Source: a virus
Virus record (IMG/VR): IMGVR_UViG_3300040856_002664
Location: 1 to 24,410 of that record
Length of the DNA stretch: 24,410 bases
Strand: one strand, 5' to 3'
In this document: positions 1 to 5,276 of the stretch, one piece after another
Position numbering within the stretch: the first letter of the stretch is position 1
Layout of the letters: every line of letters starts with the position of its first letter
The notes under the pieces: generated by a model
Databases searched by the model: none
The model's input: only the letters and a program-made list of their open reading frames with translations
Told to the model about the DNA's origin: nothing
Made by a program: the position numbers and the translations under genes

Positions 1-96
1 ATCATCAGTGTGAGGAGATCACGATGTGTGTTGAAGAATACTAGACGCATGTAGAATCCATCGACAGACTTAGGTAGTAGGTATTTCTACTGACCA

Positions 97-183
97 ATGG
101 ATCTGCCGATGGATCTAAGCACCTGGCTGATGTGCTGCTTTACAGCAGGATGTATCTATGAGTTTGTAGTAAGTGAGTGGTGA
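97..183 (+). CDS. possible 28-aa hydrophobic peptide
   Basis: An ATG opens 28 codons ending in TGA. The peptide begins MDLPMDLSTWLM, followed by a short hydrophobic, Cys-containing stretch and an acidic end, so it could be a small membrane peptide. It runs opposite to the neighbouring minus-strand array and has no clear ribosome-binding site. It may be chance. I see nothing else that is coding in positions 1-205. Confidence 0.2.
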   Translation: MDLPMDLSTWLMCCFTAGCIYEFVVSEW

Positions 184-205
184 TCAGATAACTACATAAA
201 GGCGC

Positions 206-219
206 CCCGCGTTAGCGGG
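206..219 (-). other. CCCGC/GCGGG hairpin, copy a (contains a stop codon)
   Basis: Five-base-pair stem CCCGC/GCGGG with loop GTTA. The same stem recurs at 969-981 and 2010-2023, always in the minus-strand gene array. Here the TAA stop codon of the gene ending at 212 lies in the loop. There is no following T-run on the minus strand, so it is not a classical intrinsic terminator. It could be an mRNA-stabilising or processing hairpin. Confidence 0.6.
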
Positions 220-394
220 ACCGGGACACATTCTCCTCCCATGCTTTACAAGGTTTCTTCGCTATGTAATACCGGGCCGTGGTATCAGCTAGGCCATACT
301 CACGAGCCACACGATAAGCCTCCTTTGATTCTGTGAACTCATCGACTGTTTCGACGGTGTTGCTGTTGTCTCTACGCTGGATGTAATACGGCAT
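212..394 (-). CDS. small hypothetical protein, 'YYI...ETVDEF' family
   Basis: Sixty residues starting MPYYIQRRDN. I chose the internal ATG at 394 because the upstream gene ends at 399 and because the start then matches its paralogue at 2824-2988, which starts MTYYINRQ. Both share YYI, a central ETVDEF, a run of charged residues and a C-terminal aromatic segment (YYIAKKPCKAW here). The size and pattern match a small family I recall from cyanophages, function unknown. It is the last recognisable gene of the minus-strand array, and its stop codon is inside a hairpin loop. No membrane segment or known catalytic motif is visible. Confidence 0.75.
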   Translation of the reverse strand: MPYYIQRRDNSNTVETVDEFTESKEAYRVAREYGLADTTARYYIAKKPCKAWEENVSRSR

Positions 395-398
395 AGGG

Positions 399-743
399 TT
401 ACACTCGGGAGAACACATAGCTGGCATTACCATCTACGGTGAACTCATGCTCTTGATCGTAGCCATACCATTGCTTGTTCTTCTGGTAGATACCAGCGTT
501 GCAGAACTCACGCAGGATTGCGTTTAGTCTGCTCTTTGTAGTTGTAGTCTTCCAGCCGCACGCATTAACTGCGACGCTGTTCGGTTCGATCTGCGCGATG
601 TGATTCCCGTGTAAGAACACGGAGATACGATCAATCAAGCGAGCACCGTGGGCGAAGTAAGTGACTTGTACTTGTGTGTTGTCGCACTTCCAATCTTTAC
701 GATTGTGGATTGCGGCGAGCATCTGGCGTTCGATTTGGCGCAT
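399..743 (-). CDS. small hypothetical protein (114 aa), cyanophage-type
   Basis: Begins MRQIERQMLAAI at an ATG and has a basic, aromatic middle. The central segment VSVFLHGNHIAQI-like (read as SVFLHGNHIAQIE) followed by CGWKTTTTKSRLNAILREF resembles small cyanophage proteins that I remember with a 'HGN.IA.I...GW.T.TTKSRLNA' signature. Function is unknown. It lies 5 nt upstream of the next gene and 12 nt downstream of the preceding one, consistent with one minus-strand transcript. Sure that it is coding, unsure of its role. Confidence 0.8.
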   Translation of the reverse strand: MRQIERQMLAAIHNRKDWKCDNTQVQVTYFAHGARLIDRISVFLHGNHIAQIEPNSVAVNACGWKTTTTKSRLNAILREFCNAGIYQKNKQWYGYDQEHEFTVDGNASYVFSRV

Positions 744-755
744 GGTTCTAGAAAA

Positions 756-938
756 TTAGTCGAGGGTTTCGTAGAAGGTGATGATGGCTTCAAGTGCGGG
801 GAGGATCTCATCCTCTATACGATGTAGAACATCTGTAGGCATGTTCTCATCACGCACGAGTTGTTTGTACCGTGCAAGTGCATGGTACGTTATGGAGTAG
901 CTATCCAATTTATAGAGATCGTAGGGAAAGTTGTTCAT
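756..938 (-). CDS. small hypothetical protein (60 aa)
   Basis: Starts MNNFPYDLYKLDSY at the ATG at 938. An upstream in-frame start would read back through the hairpin at 969-981 and into the previous gene, so the internal ATG is preferred. The product is acidic and helical (DVLHRIEDEILPALEAII), with no recognised domain. Its leader, between the hairpin and the ATG, resembles the leader of the gene at 1698-1979 (shared CATGATG, GTGT and ATT blocks on the plus strand). Probably an early small accessory protein. Confidence 0.7.
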   Translation of the reverse strand: MNNFPYDLYKLDSYSITYHALARYKQLVRDENMPTDVLHRIEDEILPALEAIITFYETLD

Positions 939-968
939 GATGCTGTTGGTGTGATTATGTACGGGCGC

Positions 969-981
969 CCCGCGAAGCGGG
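969..981 (-). other. CCCGC/GCGGG hairpin, copy b
   Basis: CCCGC-GAA-GCGGG in the spacer between the stop at 988 and the start at 938. The stem matches copies a and c, while the loop differs (GAA instead of GTTA). A conserved stem with a changed loop suggests selection on the structure. Confidence 0.6.
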
Positions 982-987
982 ACAGGT

Positions 988-1263
988 TCAATCCTCAGGC
1001 CATTCGTATCCGTCGGGTACTTCCCACAGATCGCCATCCTGATGCAGTCGCCAGGTTACACCATCACTGACTATGTGCGCATTGTTTAGGATGCTTTGCC
1101 ATGATTCCCAATACCATTCGTGATCTGGGCCAGCTTGGCAGATCTGTACATCTTTAAAGTCAACACCTACACAGTTGGCCCAGTGTTCGTCAGCATCGCT
1201 GCAATACATCTGCGGGATGTAAACGCCGTGGGAATCGAGAAGAACTAGGTTAGGTTCGTACAT
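988..1263 (-). CDS. small hypothetical protein (91 aa), WY-rich, cyanophage-type
   Basis: ATG start at 1263, only 2 nt after the preceding stop. It begins MYEPNLVLLDSHGVYIPQMY and contains EWYWESW and a C-terminal GVTWRLHQDGDLWEVPDGY segment. This aromatic, acidic pattern is one I recall from small proteins in many cyanophages, with no assigned role. No membrane segment is seen. The compact spacing argues for translational coupling in the array. Confidence 0.8.
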   Translation of the reverse strand: MYEPNLVLLDSHGVYIPQMYCSDADEHWANCVGVDFKDVQICQAGPDHEWYWESWQSILNNAHIVSDGVTWRLHQDGDLWEVPDGYEWPED

Positions 1264-1265
1264 GA

Positions 1266-1460
1266 TCAGAATGTGATGGATTGTTTGAGAGGGGAGAATG
1301 TTTGTTGTCGCAGTAGTTCGAGCATCTGCAGATGTTCTTGCGCCCAGTCACCACCAGGATGATCAGGAGTTTCGTTAACTAGCTGCAATAGATCTTGTTC
1401 GTATGCGCAAATCATACGACGCATGAAGTCACGATCTAACAAAGTTTCAGTGTCGTACAT
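1266..1460 (-). CDS. small hypothetical protein (64 aa)
   Basis: I chose the ATG at 1460 (MYDTETLLDRDFMRRM) because it lies 7 nt after the stop of the upstream gene. The longer in-frame reading would overlap that gene by over 100 nt. The product is acidic with a helical, Leu- and Gln-rich C-terminal half (EHLQMLELLRQQTF). Not recognised. Confidence 0.7.
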   Translation of the reverse strand: MYDTETLLDRDFMRRMICAYEQDLLQLVNETPDHPGGDWAQEHLQMLELLRQQTFSPLKQSITF

Positions 1461-1467
1461 GATGTAA

Positions 1468-1683
1468 CTAGGTGAAGTCGGCAGGGATTGAGCGTACAAC
1501 TGTTGACCAGAAGCTGACACGTTCACGCTTCCACAACTCAAACGCATCCTCACGAGAATGGTGTGCGTTGTACATCCTTTGGCGTGCACAGTGAGCGATG
1601 TTGTACCTGCGAAGGTTACACAAGTTTGCAGCAGGTTCGTACTCGTACGTGCAACCGTCAGTGTCGGTGTAAAGAGTAGGCAT
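1468..1683 (-). CDS. small hypothetical protein (71 aa)
   Basis: Starts MPTLYTDTDGCTYEYEPAAN at an ATG. It has an acidic aromatic N-terminus, then a basic segment rich in His, Arg and Cys (YNIAHCARQRMYNAHHSR). The two cysteines and several histidines could bind metal, but no canonical spacing is present. It sits tightly between neighbours (14 nt upstream, 7 nt downstream). Function unknown. Confidence 0.65.
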   Translation of the reverse strand: MPTLYTDTDGCTYEYEPAANLCNLRRYNIAHCARQRMYNAHHSREDAFELWKRERVSFWSTVVRSIPADFT

Positions 1684-1697
1684 GGCGTTAGTTTGTG

Positions 1698-1979
1698 TCA
1701 GCTACAGAGTGAACGGAGATGTGAGTAACCTGGCACATCGTGTGCGTAGTCAGGTGAAGGAAGTGTGCGCAAGAGTTCCTTATACTTTGCTACGGAGCAG
1801 TCGATTCGCTCAGCGTGGTAGGCATCAGTACGCCACACACCGGGGACAGCATGATGCCCATAGTATCCTTCATCCCACGCAGCGATAGGATTGTTATCGT
1901 CGGGATCAAGTAATACATAGCAACGCTGAGGGTTGCCGTTAACGTCATTGTTTGCGCAGTAGTGAATGAATTGTGCCAT
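1698..1979 (-). CDS. small hypothetical protein (93 aa), 'HHAVPG' cyanophage family
   Basis: ATG at 1979. It begins MAQFIHYCANNDVNGNPQR and contains AAWDEGYYGHHAVPGVWR in the middle and LLRTLPSPDYAHDVPGYSHL at the end. I recall this pattern as a widespread small protein of cyanophages, function unknown. Its leader carries hairpin copy c 31 nt upstream and resembles the leader of the gene starting at 938. Confident that it is coding because of the long conserved-looking blocks. Confidence 0.8.
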   Translation of the reverse strand: MAQFIHYCANNDVNGNPQRCYVLLDPDDNNPIAAWDEGYYGHHAVPGVWRTDAYHAERIDCSVAKYKELLRTLPSPDYAHDVPGYSHLRSLCS

Positions 1980-2009
1980 GATGATGTCAGTGTAATTGTG
2001 TGAGTTGGC

Positions 2010-2023
2010 CCCGCGTTAGCGGG
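2010..2023 (-). other. CCCGC/GCGGG hairpin, copy c
   Basis: CCCGC-GTTA-GCGGG between the stop at 2032 and the start at 1979, identical in stem and loop to copy a. On the minus strand it lies 31 nt before the start codon, the same arrangement as copy b (31 nt before 938). It may act as an mRNA 5'-end or processing element. Confidence 0.6.
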
Positions 2024-2031
2024 ATGGGTGT

Positions 2032-2364
2032 TTACTTAATGCCGGTGATCTCTTTAGCTAGTGCATCGACAAAGGTCCACACCATGTGGTTGATCATTCC
2101 GCGCACACTTGTGCCATTCTTTGCGAATCTAGCTAGCCAAGCGTCGCCGTACTTGTCGTAGAAGTAATCTTCAATCTCATCCTCAAACTGTAGGAAGAAC
2201 TCCCACGTGTCATGGTAGTAGGCAAGCTTATCTGGAGCCATTCGCATACAACCACGCAACGCAATGTCTTGCAGTTGCTCACATGTATACATGCCAGTTT
2301 GCTCATTCGCCATCCATTCGATTGCGCGTGGCGTGATGAGTTCAGTGCTGCGAGTCAAAGTCAT
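2032..2364 (-). CDS. small hypothetical protein (110 aa)
   Basis: The ATG at 2364 (MTLTRSTELITPRAIEWM) is chosen because a GAGG ribosome-binding site lies 6 nt upstream, inside the 3' arm of a leader hairpin. The product is acidic and helical, with a distinctive FFLQFEDEIEDYFYDKYGD stretch. Not recognised. It is one of two genes preceded by the long structured leader (2365-2467 here), so it may be individually controlled at translation. Confidence 0.75.
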   Translation of the reverse strand: MTLTRSTELITPRAIEWMANEQTGMYTCEQLQDIALRGCMRMAPDKLAYYHDTWEFFLQFEDEIEDYFYDKYGDAWLARFAKNGTSVRGMINHMVWTFVDALAKEITGIK

Positions 2365-2467
2365 AACAATCCTCACGATAGAGTGAGTGCTAACACAATG
2401 AGGGTAAGTCCCTCATGTAACTAACCCGAACTGATGTACAGTCCGGGGATAGCTACAGGAGAGAATC
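2365..2467 (-). promoter_or_regulatory. structured 5' leader, copy 1 (candidate cis-regulatory RNA)
   Basis: Lies directly upstream of the start at 2364. In plus coordinates it has three stems: 2372-2376/2383-2387 (CTCAC/GTGAG, 6-nt loop), 2398-2404/2410-2416 (ATGAGGG/CCCTCAT), and 2425-2433/2439-2447 (nine pairs, with one A/C position that becomes G-U on the minus strand). GCTAACACA joins the first two, and GGAGAGAATC marks the far end. The first stem covers the GAGG ribosome-binding site. Copy 2 (3331-3413) keeps the plan, with a different first stem. Confidence 0.55.
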
Positions 2468-2795
2468 AACGCATCAAATAAAGATGCGCGTTTGCATCTA
2501 CATCGGCCTGCGTTAGTTCGAGTCTGTCTGCATCACAACTCTCGTTAATGTCGTGACACCAGAGCCAGAACAAACGCTGTACATTCTCTGTATGATTGCA
2601 CAAGTCACAAGGTTCCCATGCACCATAACCTTGCAAGTGCTCGCGGATTAACCATGCTGGGCCATCGAAGTTAAGCCGATCGACCCAGTAAACTACAGCC
2701 TCATCGTTAGAACCTTGTGCGCTACAATCAATAACAGCTTCTACAGGCGGCGTGGCGATTGCACTGCGATCGTTAAACCATTCGTTCTTGAACAT
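2466..2795 (-). CDS. small hypothetical protein (109 aa)
   Basis: ATG at 2795 (MFKNEWFNDRSAIATPPVEA). The central part holds a Cys/His cluster, EPCDLCNHTENVQRLFWLWC, which could coordinate zinc but lacks a complete textbook motif. The C-terminus reads LTQADVDANAHLYLMR. It is preceded by the 19-nt leader repeat also found before the gene at 2824-2988. Its 3' end abuts the conserved GGAGAGAATC of the following leader. Function unknown. Confidence 0.75.
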   Translation of the reverse strand: MFKNEWFNDRSAIATPPVEAVIDCSAQGSNDEAVVYWVDRLNFDGPAWLIREHLQGYGAWEPCDLCNHTENVQRLFWLWCHDINESCDADRLELTQADVDANAHLYLMR

Positions 2796-2801
2796 GATGT
2801 T

Positions 2802-2820
2802 GATTGCGATGGGTTAGTTA
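2802..2820 (-). repeat. 19-nt leader repeat, copy 1
   Basis: GATTGCGATGGGTTAGTTA (plus strand) lies just upstream of the minus-strand start at 2795. It matches 2994-3012 in 18 of 19 positions and occupies the same place relative to a start codon. Confidence 0.7.
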
Positions 2821-2823
2821 GTT

Positions 2824-2988
2824 TCAAACAGTCCAGTTAGGACGTGCTACACGAGAGACGTAGAAGTAGGCTCTACCGTGCTCGCCGAACTGATACTCTT
2901 TGCACATACGATCAGCTTCAGAACGTGAGTCAAACTCATCGACTGTTTCGTGATAACGGCCAGCTTGGCGGTTGATGTAGTAAGTCAT
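2824..2988 (-). CDS. small hypothetical protein (54 aa), 'YYI...ETVDEF' family
   Basis: ATG at 2988. The protein starts MTYYINRQAGRYHETVDEF and ends YFYVSRVARPNWTV. It is a paralogue of the gene at 212-394: shared YYI, the identical ETVDEF with two residues between Y/T and the motif, a charged middle (EADRMCKEY against EAYRVAREY) and an aromatic 'Y.S/A' end. The family is known to me only as small cyanophage proteins of unknown role. Flanking 19-nt repeats sit before this gene and before the next. Confidence 0.8.
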   Translation of the reverse strand: MTYYINRQAGRYHETVDEFDSRSEADRMCKEYQFGEHGRAYFYVSRVARPNWTV

Positions 2989-2993
2989 GGCAG

Positions 2994-3012
2994 GATTGTG
3001 ATGGGTTAGTTA
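2994..3012 (-). repeat. 19-nt leader repeat, copy 2
   Basis: GATTGTGATGGGTTAGTTA (plus strand), one mismatch from copy 1 at 2802-2820. It lies in the leader of the gene starting at 2988. Confidence 0.7.
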
Positions 3013-3018
3013 AAGAAC

Positions 3019-3330
3019 TCAGGAGCAATAACGGCCGAGGATAACGTCGCCGTCGTCGCACAACTTGATAAGAACTCCGCTGAAGTAGGAGTCAGCAGCT
3101 ACACCGTGCCAGTCATACATTGGGCTGTCAGGTGAAGCGTTGACTCGCATGAAGTCGGACAAAGCGTAAGTGAAACCTTTGTAAGTTACAAAGGATTCAT
3201 CCTCAAACTCAGTGTCAGTTAAATAGTCAAACTGCTTGCGAATCTTTGCAGCTTGCTTGTCACCGACAAAGAGTTCTAGTGTCAGCCCTGACATAGGCTG
3301 ACGGCGTTGATTGTTGGTCTTGATGTTCAT
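3019..3330 (-). CDS. small hypothetical protein (103 aa), first gene of the array
   Basis: The ATG at 3330 (MNIKTNNQRRQPMSG) is preferred to the in-frame GTG at 3339, which lies within the leader hairpin. It contains FDYLTDTEFEDESFVTYKG, then FTYALSDFMRV, and ends SGVLIKLCDDGDVILGRY. I recall this 'EF..SSF.TYKG.TY.L.DFMR' layout from small cyanophage proteins, role unknown. It is the promoter-proximal gene of the array and carries copy 2 of the structured leader. Confidence 0.8.
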   Translation of the reverse strand: MNIKTNNQRRQPMSGLTLELFVGDKQAAKIRKQFDYLTDTEFEDESFVTYKGFTYALSDFMRVNASPDSPMYDWHGVAADSYFSGVLIKLCDDGDVILGRYCS

Positions 3331-3413
3331 AACATTCACCAGCTACATGGCTGGCAGCTAACAACAAAGAGGGAAGAATCCCTCACCTAACCGCGTGGCT
3401 GGGGGAGAGAATC
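3331..3413 (-). promoter_or_regulatory. structured 5' leader, copy 2 (candidate cis-regulatory RNA)
   Basis: Same architecture as 2365-2467. The first stem is 3339-3343/3350-3354 (CCAGC/GCTGG, again a 6-nt loop) next to the start codon, then GCTAACAAC, then 3369-3373/3380-3384 (GAGGG/CCCTC), and finally GGGAGAGAATC at 3403-3413. Compared with copy 1, three of five pairs of the first stem differ and all remain paired. A GGTGA ribosome-binding site begins in the stem's minus-strand 3' arm. Confidence 0.55.
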
Positions 3414-3437
3414 TAGTCTGTGATCAAGAATGATCAA
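3410..3437 (-). promoter_or_regulatory. candidate sigma70-type promoter for the minus-strand array
   Basis: On the minus strand TTGATC (plus 3432-3437) and TAGATT (plus 3410-3415) are separated by 16 nt, each matching four of six consensus bases. Transcription would start near 3403 and produce leader copy 2. The TGATCA boxes overlap the -35 element and the spacer, as expected for an operator. This is inference from sequence resemblance only. Confidence 0.35.
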
Positions 3438-3450
3438 ACGTGATCAAACT
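3421..3450. repeat. three TGATCA boxes at exact 10-bp spacing
   Basis: The palindrome TGATCA occurs at 3421, 3431 and 3441, each followed by AA. Ten base pairs is about one helical turn, so all three boxes face the same side of DNA. This suits a cooperative operator or protein-binding array over the candidate promoter. Confidence 0.6.
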
Positions 3451-3473
3451 TAGTCACCATCCTGACAAGGCTA

Positions 3474-3520
3474 GAGCCTAACTGGCTCCGCCCCAATACA
3501 GTTCAGGCTTGGCACCTGAA
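3474..3520. other. two short hairpins in noncoding DNA
   Basis: GAGCC/GGCTC at 3474-3478/3484-3488 and TTCAGG/CCTGAA at 3502-3507/3515-3520. Neither is followed by a T-run on either strand. They sit between the TGATCA array and the large structured region and could belong to its end. Confidence 0.45.
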
Positions 3521-3599
3521 ACTAAATTGAACGCATTGTGTTAGTTACAGAGCACAATTTGCCCACAATTTGCAGAGTTTGCATCGCCATCGCCGGATA

Positions 3600-4371
3600 A
3601 CGACCGGGTGAGATGCTCGCTCAGCTATGTCCAGCGTACCTGCACTAAGGACAGATACTCTGGACAAGCCTGCACGCGGACAAGTTGCGACTCTGTAACT
3701 AACGCAAGCCACGGTGACGACTACCGTTGCGTCGCTAAATGTAGAGAACGACTCTACTGACCAGTTCTAGTTACAAACTGCTCACCTAGTTAAAGGTGGC
3801 AGCTGACAAGACAGCCGACATACAAACAGTGCAGAGTGTCTATCCTGCCCGCTGACATACGGGTGGCCTACTCAGTTCGGCTACATGGTCCGCACTGTTT
3901 GTCTGAATTATGAAAGAATAGGCGCGGCAGGTTTCGTACTACCCTCACAGGGTTCCTACTACGCGCACACCTATTCTGTTTTCAAGGTTCTCTCACCTAG
4001 TTACCTACTACAACTCCCGCCGCTCTCGTTCCGGCACACCATGCCTGCCCTTGCCTACACTTCGGGGAAGTACTCCCTACCATCAGCGGCAGACGCGCGG
4101 GGCCAGTTCGGCCGTCGCGGGAATCGGTTCGGTTGTCTAGGTGCCCTGGCGGCGTGGCTTGCGCCCCGTCTCTCCAGTGACCCCAATATGGGGCCAGGGG
4201 CACCACTAGGTCAACCCCTCCCAGCCGGTTGTCACATTGGCACACAAAGCAAGGTCTGCTCTGTAGCTAATGGAAAGCGCGCAGGCGCACGCGCTAGCAC
4301 CACGCAGCGCCTTTCGTCAAGCGGCTTCACAGACTGAATTCTGTTTAGTTAAAGGGCACACCCTGCCCCCA
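3600..4371 (-). ncRNA. candidate large structured noncoding RNA (GOLLD/ROOL-like size)
   Basis: About 770 nt with no convincing gene. The one long plus-strand reading frame (3885-4337) is Pro/Ser/Leu/Arg-rich and domainless. The stretch is dense with nested helices: 3628-3634/3660-3666 (7 bp), 3702-3707+3712-3715/3723-3732 (10 bp, one bulge), 3741-3746/3752-3757 (6 bp), 3783-3787/3794-3798, 3822-3832/3892-3902 (11 perfect pairs), 3915-3922/3970-3977 (8 bp, enclosing 3941-3945/3949-3953), 4019-4024/4085-4090, 4131-4135/4212-4216 continuing into 4140-4149/4194-4204 with an inner 4181-4184/4190-4193, 4273-4280/4307-4315 and 4354-4358/4364-4368. Several helix-end A/C positions become G-U on the minus strand, which mildly favours that strand. 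GOLLD and ROOL are phage-linked RNAs of 600-900 nt, so a relative or a new class is possible. Family identity is not shown. Confidence 0.55.
3768..3804 (+). repeat. TAGTTACAAACT-hairpin-GCAGCT element, copy 1
   Basis: TAGTTACAAACT (3768-3779), then the hairpin CACCT/AGGTG (3783-3787/3794-3798), then GCAGCT (3799-3804). The same order of parts occurs at 8561-8593 with a different hairpin sequence. Its role is unknown. It lies inside the structured region here. Confidence 0.5.
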
Positions 4372-4402
4372 GAGTACAAAGAATAAAACAGTGGAGCAGT
4401 TT

Positions 4403-4432
4403 GTAATAGATAAGGATCGCTATGTAATTCAA
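4403..4432 (-). promoter_or_regulatory. weak candidate minus-strand promoter
   Basis: On the minus strand TTGAAT (plus 4427-4432) and TATTAC (plus 4403-4408) are separated by 18 nt, four of six consensus matches each. It points into the structured region and would place a start near 4395. Chance matches of this quality are common. Confidence 0.22.
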
Positions 4433-4453
4433 ATAGCTAACTACACGCGCACG

Positions 4454-4477
4454 CCTGCCCGCAATCCTGCCCGCAAT
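4454..4477. repeat. tandem 12-nt repeat CCTGCCCGCAAT x2
   Basis: Two perfect adjacent copies (4454-4465, 4466-4477), followed on the plus strand by a run of eight or more T at about 4482. CCTGCCCGC also appears once at 3844-3852. From here to 4590 I see no gene. A short palindromic hairpin TCGCC/GGCGA lies at about 4508-4520. Confidence 0.6.
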
Positions 4478-4593
4478 GTCCCTTTTTTTTAAATGTACGC
4501 GCTTGACGTCGCCGCCGGCGAGATGCTTTTGTGAATCTTGCTGGAAAATTGGGGGTAAAACTTTTGGTATCAGTATTTTGGCAGTAGTCGGAC

Positions 4594-4618
4594 AAAAAAA
4601 ATCGCCCGCGTGGGGCGA
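4594..4618 (-). terminator. intrinsic terminator of the 5204-4623 transcript
   Basis: On the minus strand the stem TCGCCC/GGGCGA (plus 4602-4607/4613-4618, 5-nt loop) is followed directly by eight T (plus 4594-4601). It begins 5 nt past the stop codon at 4623, so it ends that two-gene unit and separates it from the structured region. Confidence 0.85.
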
Positions 4619-4622
4619 GAGG

Positions 4623-4814
4623 TCAAACTTTTTCGGCTTCTGTCAGAAAATCTTTTAGGAATCTGACGTAACTTCGTAATAAATCGGCTGCTATAAGGTG
4701 TTTTGTGTCGTTTGAGCTAAAATAAAATGCGTTGTGCTGGTCAACGGCGTCTAGTGCCGTCTTGATGACCCCGGTCCAAGGTTCTCGGATGGGGTTGTTC
4801 CACTCCCGTGCCAC
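4623..4814 (-). CDS. small hypothetical protein (63 aa), cyanophage-type
   Basis: GTG start at 4814 (MAREWNNPIREPWTGVIKTA). Helical and amphipathic, with the pattern 'WTGVIKTALDAVDQHNAFYF' then 'ADLLRSYVRFLKDFL', which I recall from small cyanophage proteins of unknown role. It is followed immediately by a strong intrinsic terminator. There are 45 nt between it and the upstream gene, so they are probably co-transcribed. Confidence 0.75.
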   Translation of the reverse strand: MAREWNNPIREPWTGVIKTALDAVDQHNAFYFSSNDTKHLIAADLLRSYVRFLKDFLTEAEKV

Positions 4815-4859
4815 GGAAGCGCTGCGTAGTACATATAAATGCTAAGACGGATAGGTTAA

Positions 4860-5204
4860 CTACAGTTTTTCGAGTCGAAAGTGGATTTCGTCGGGGAATT
4901 CCGGGAAGAACGCCAGCGTTGCGGGACACAACCAACCCTCTAGTTTGTTCCATGTGTACCAAGAACCTCCAAACGCATCTTGAACTTGCTTTAAGACGCC
5001 GTGGGTCAATGGAAACTCTTGTTCTGCGAACAGAATGCGGTAGTTTTTTCCCTCTTCGTACAGGTTTTGTTCTTTTAAAGCTGTGTTGATGATTTCAGGT
5101 ACTCCCAAAACGAAGGGTTCATGTAGCAATTCGCGTTCTTTGTCGGTAAAACACCACGTTCCGTTGAATTTATAGATTTCGATGCTCAGCATTGCGTTTG
5201 CCAT
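4860..5204 (-). CDS. DUF6717-like protein (114 aa)
   Basis: ATG at 5204. The sequence MLSIEIYKFNGTWCFTDKER, then EPFVLGVPEIINTAL, then FGGSWYTW and EGWLCPATLAFFPEFP follows the layout I recall for DUF6717: YK.NGTWVF, EPFV.G...I, FGG.WY and GWLCPAL..YFP. That family occurs in phages and bacteria and has no assigned reaction. The family match is from memory of the pattern, not from a search. It is the first gene of a two-gene minus-strand unit divergent from the large virion-protein gene. Confidence 0.75.
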   Translation of the reverse strand: MANAMLSIEIYKFNGTWCFTDKERELLHEPFVLGVPEIINTALKEQNLYEEGKNYRILFAEQEFPLTHGVLKQVQDAFGGSWYTWNKLEGWLCPATLAFFPEFPDEIHFRLEKL

Positions 5205-5276
5205 GTGCGTTTGATGTGATGCAGTGCTATGGTAGCACGGGCAACGCGCTGCGGGGGTCGGATATTTATAGAATCT

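Noticed and set aside
206-219. Intrinsic terminator on the minus strand
   Set aside because: The GC hairpin is followed by GGGGCGCCTTTATG-type sequence rather than a T-run, and the same stem at 969 and 2010 lies just before genes. It is therefore kept as a hairpin of unknown function.
200-2023. CRISPR array from repeated CCCGC hairpins
   Set aside because: Only three copies, 763 and 1041 nt apart, with genes between them and a short 13-14 nt repeat. There are no regular spacers.
3885-4337. 150-codon plus-strand reading frame
   Set aside because: It lies across strong nested helices, has Pro/Ser/Leu/Arg-rich composition without domains, lacks a ribosome-binding site, and is flanked by long noncoding DNA. 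It is more likely incidental to a structured RNA.
3540-4480. tmRNA or RNase P RNA
   Set aside because: No tRNA-like ends with a TTCGANTC T loop, no tag-peptide frame and no RNase P signature such as GAGGAAAGTCC are visible on either strand.
4476-4658. 60-codon plus-strand reading frame
   Set aside because: It starts in a T-run, is Phe/Lys/Cys-rich, and runs through the intrinsic terminator of the opposite strand and into the end of a credible minus-strand gene.
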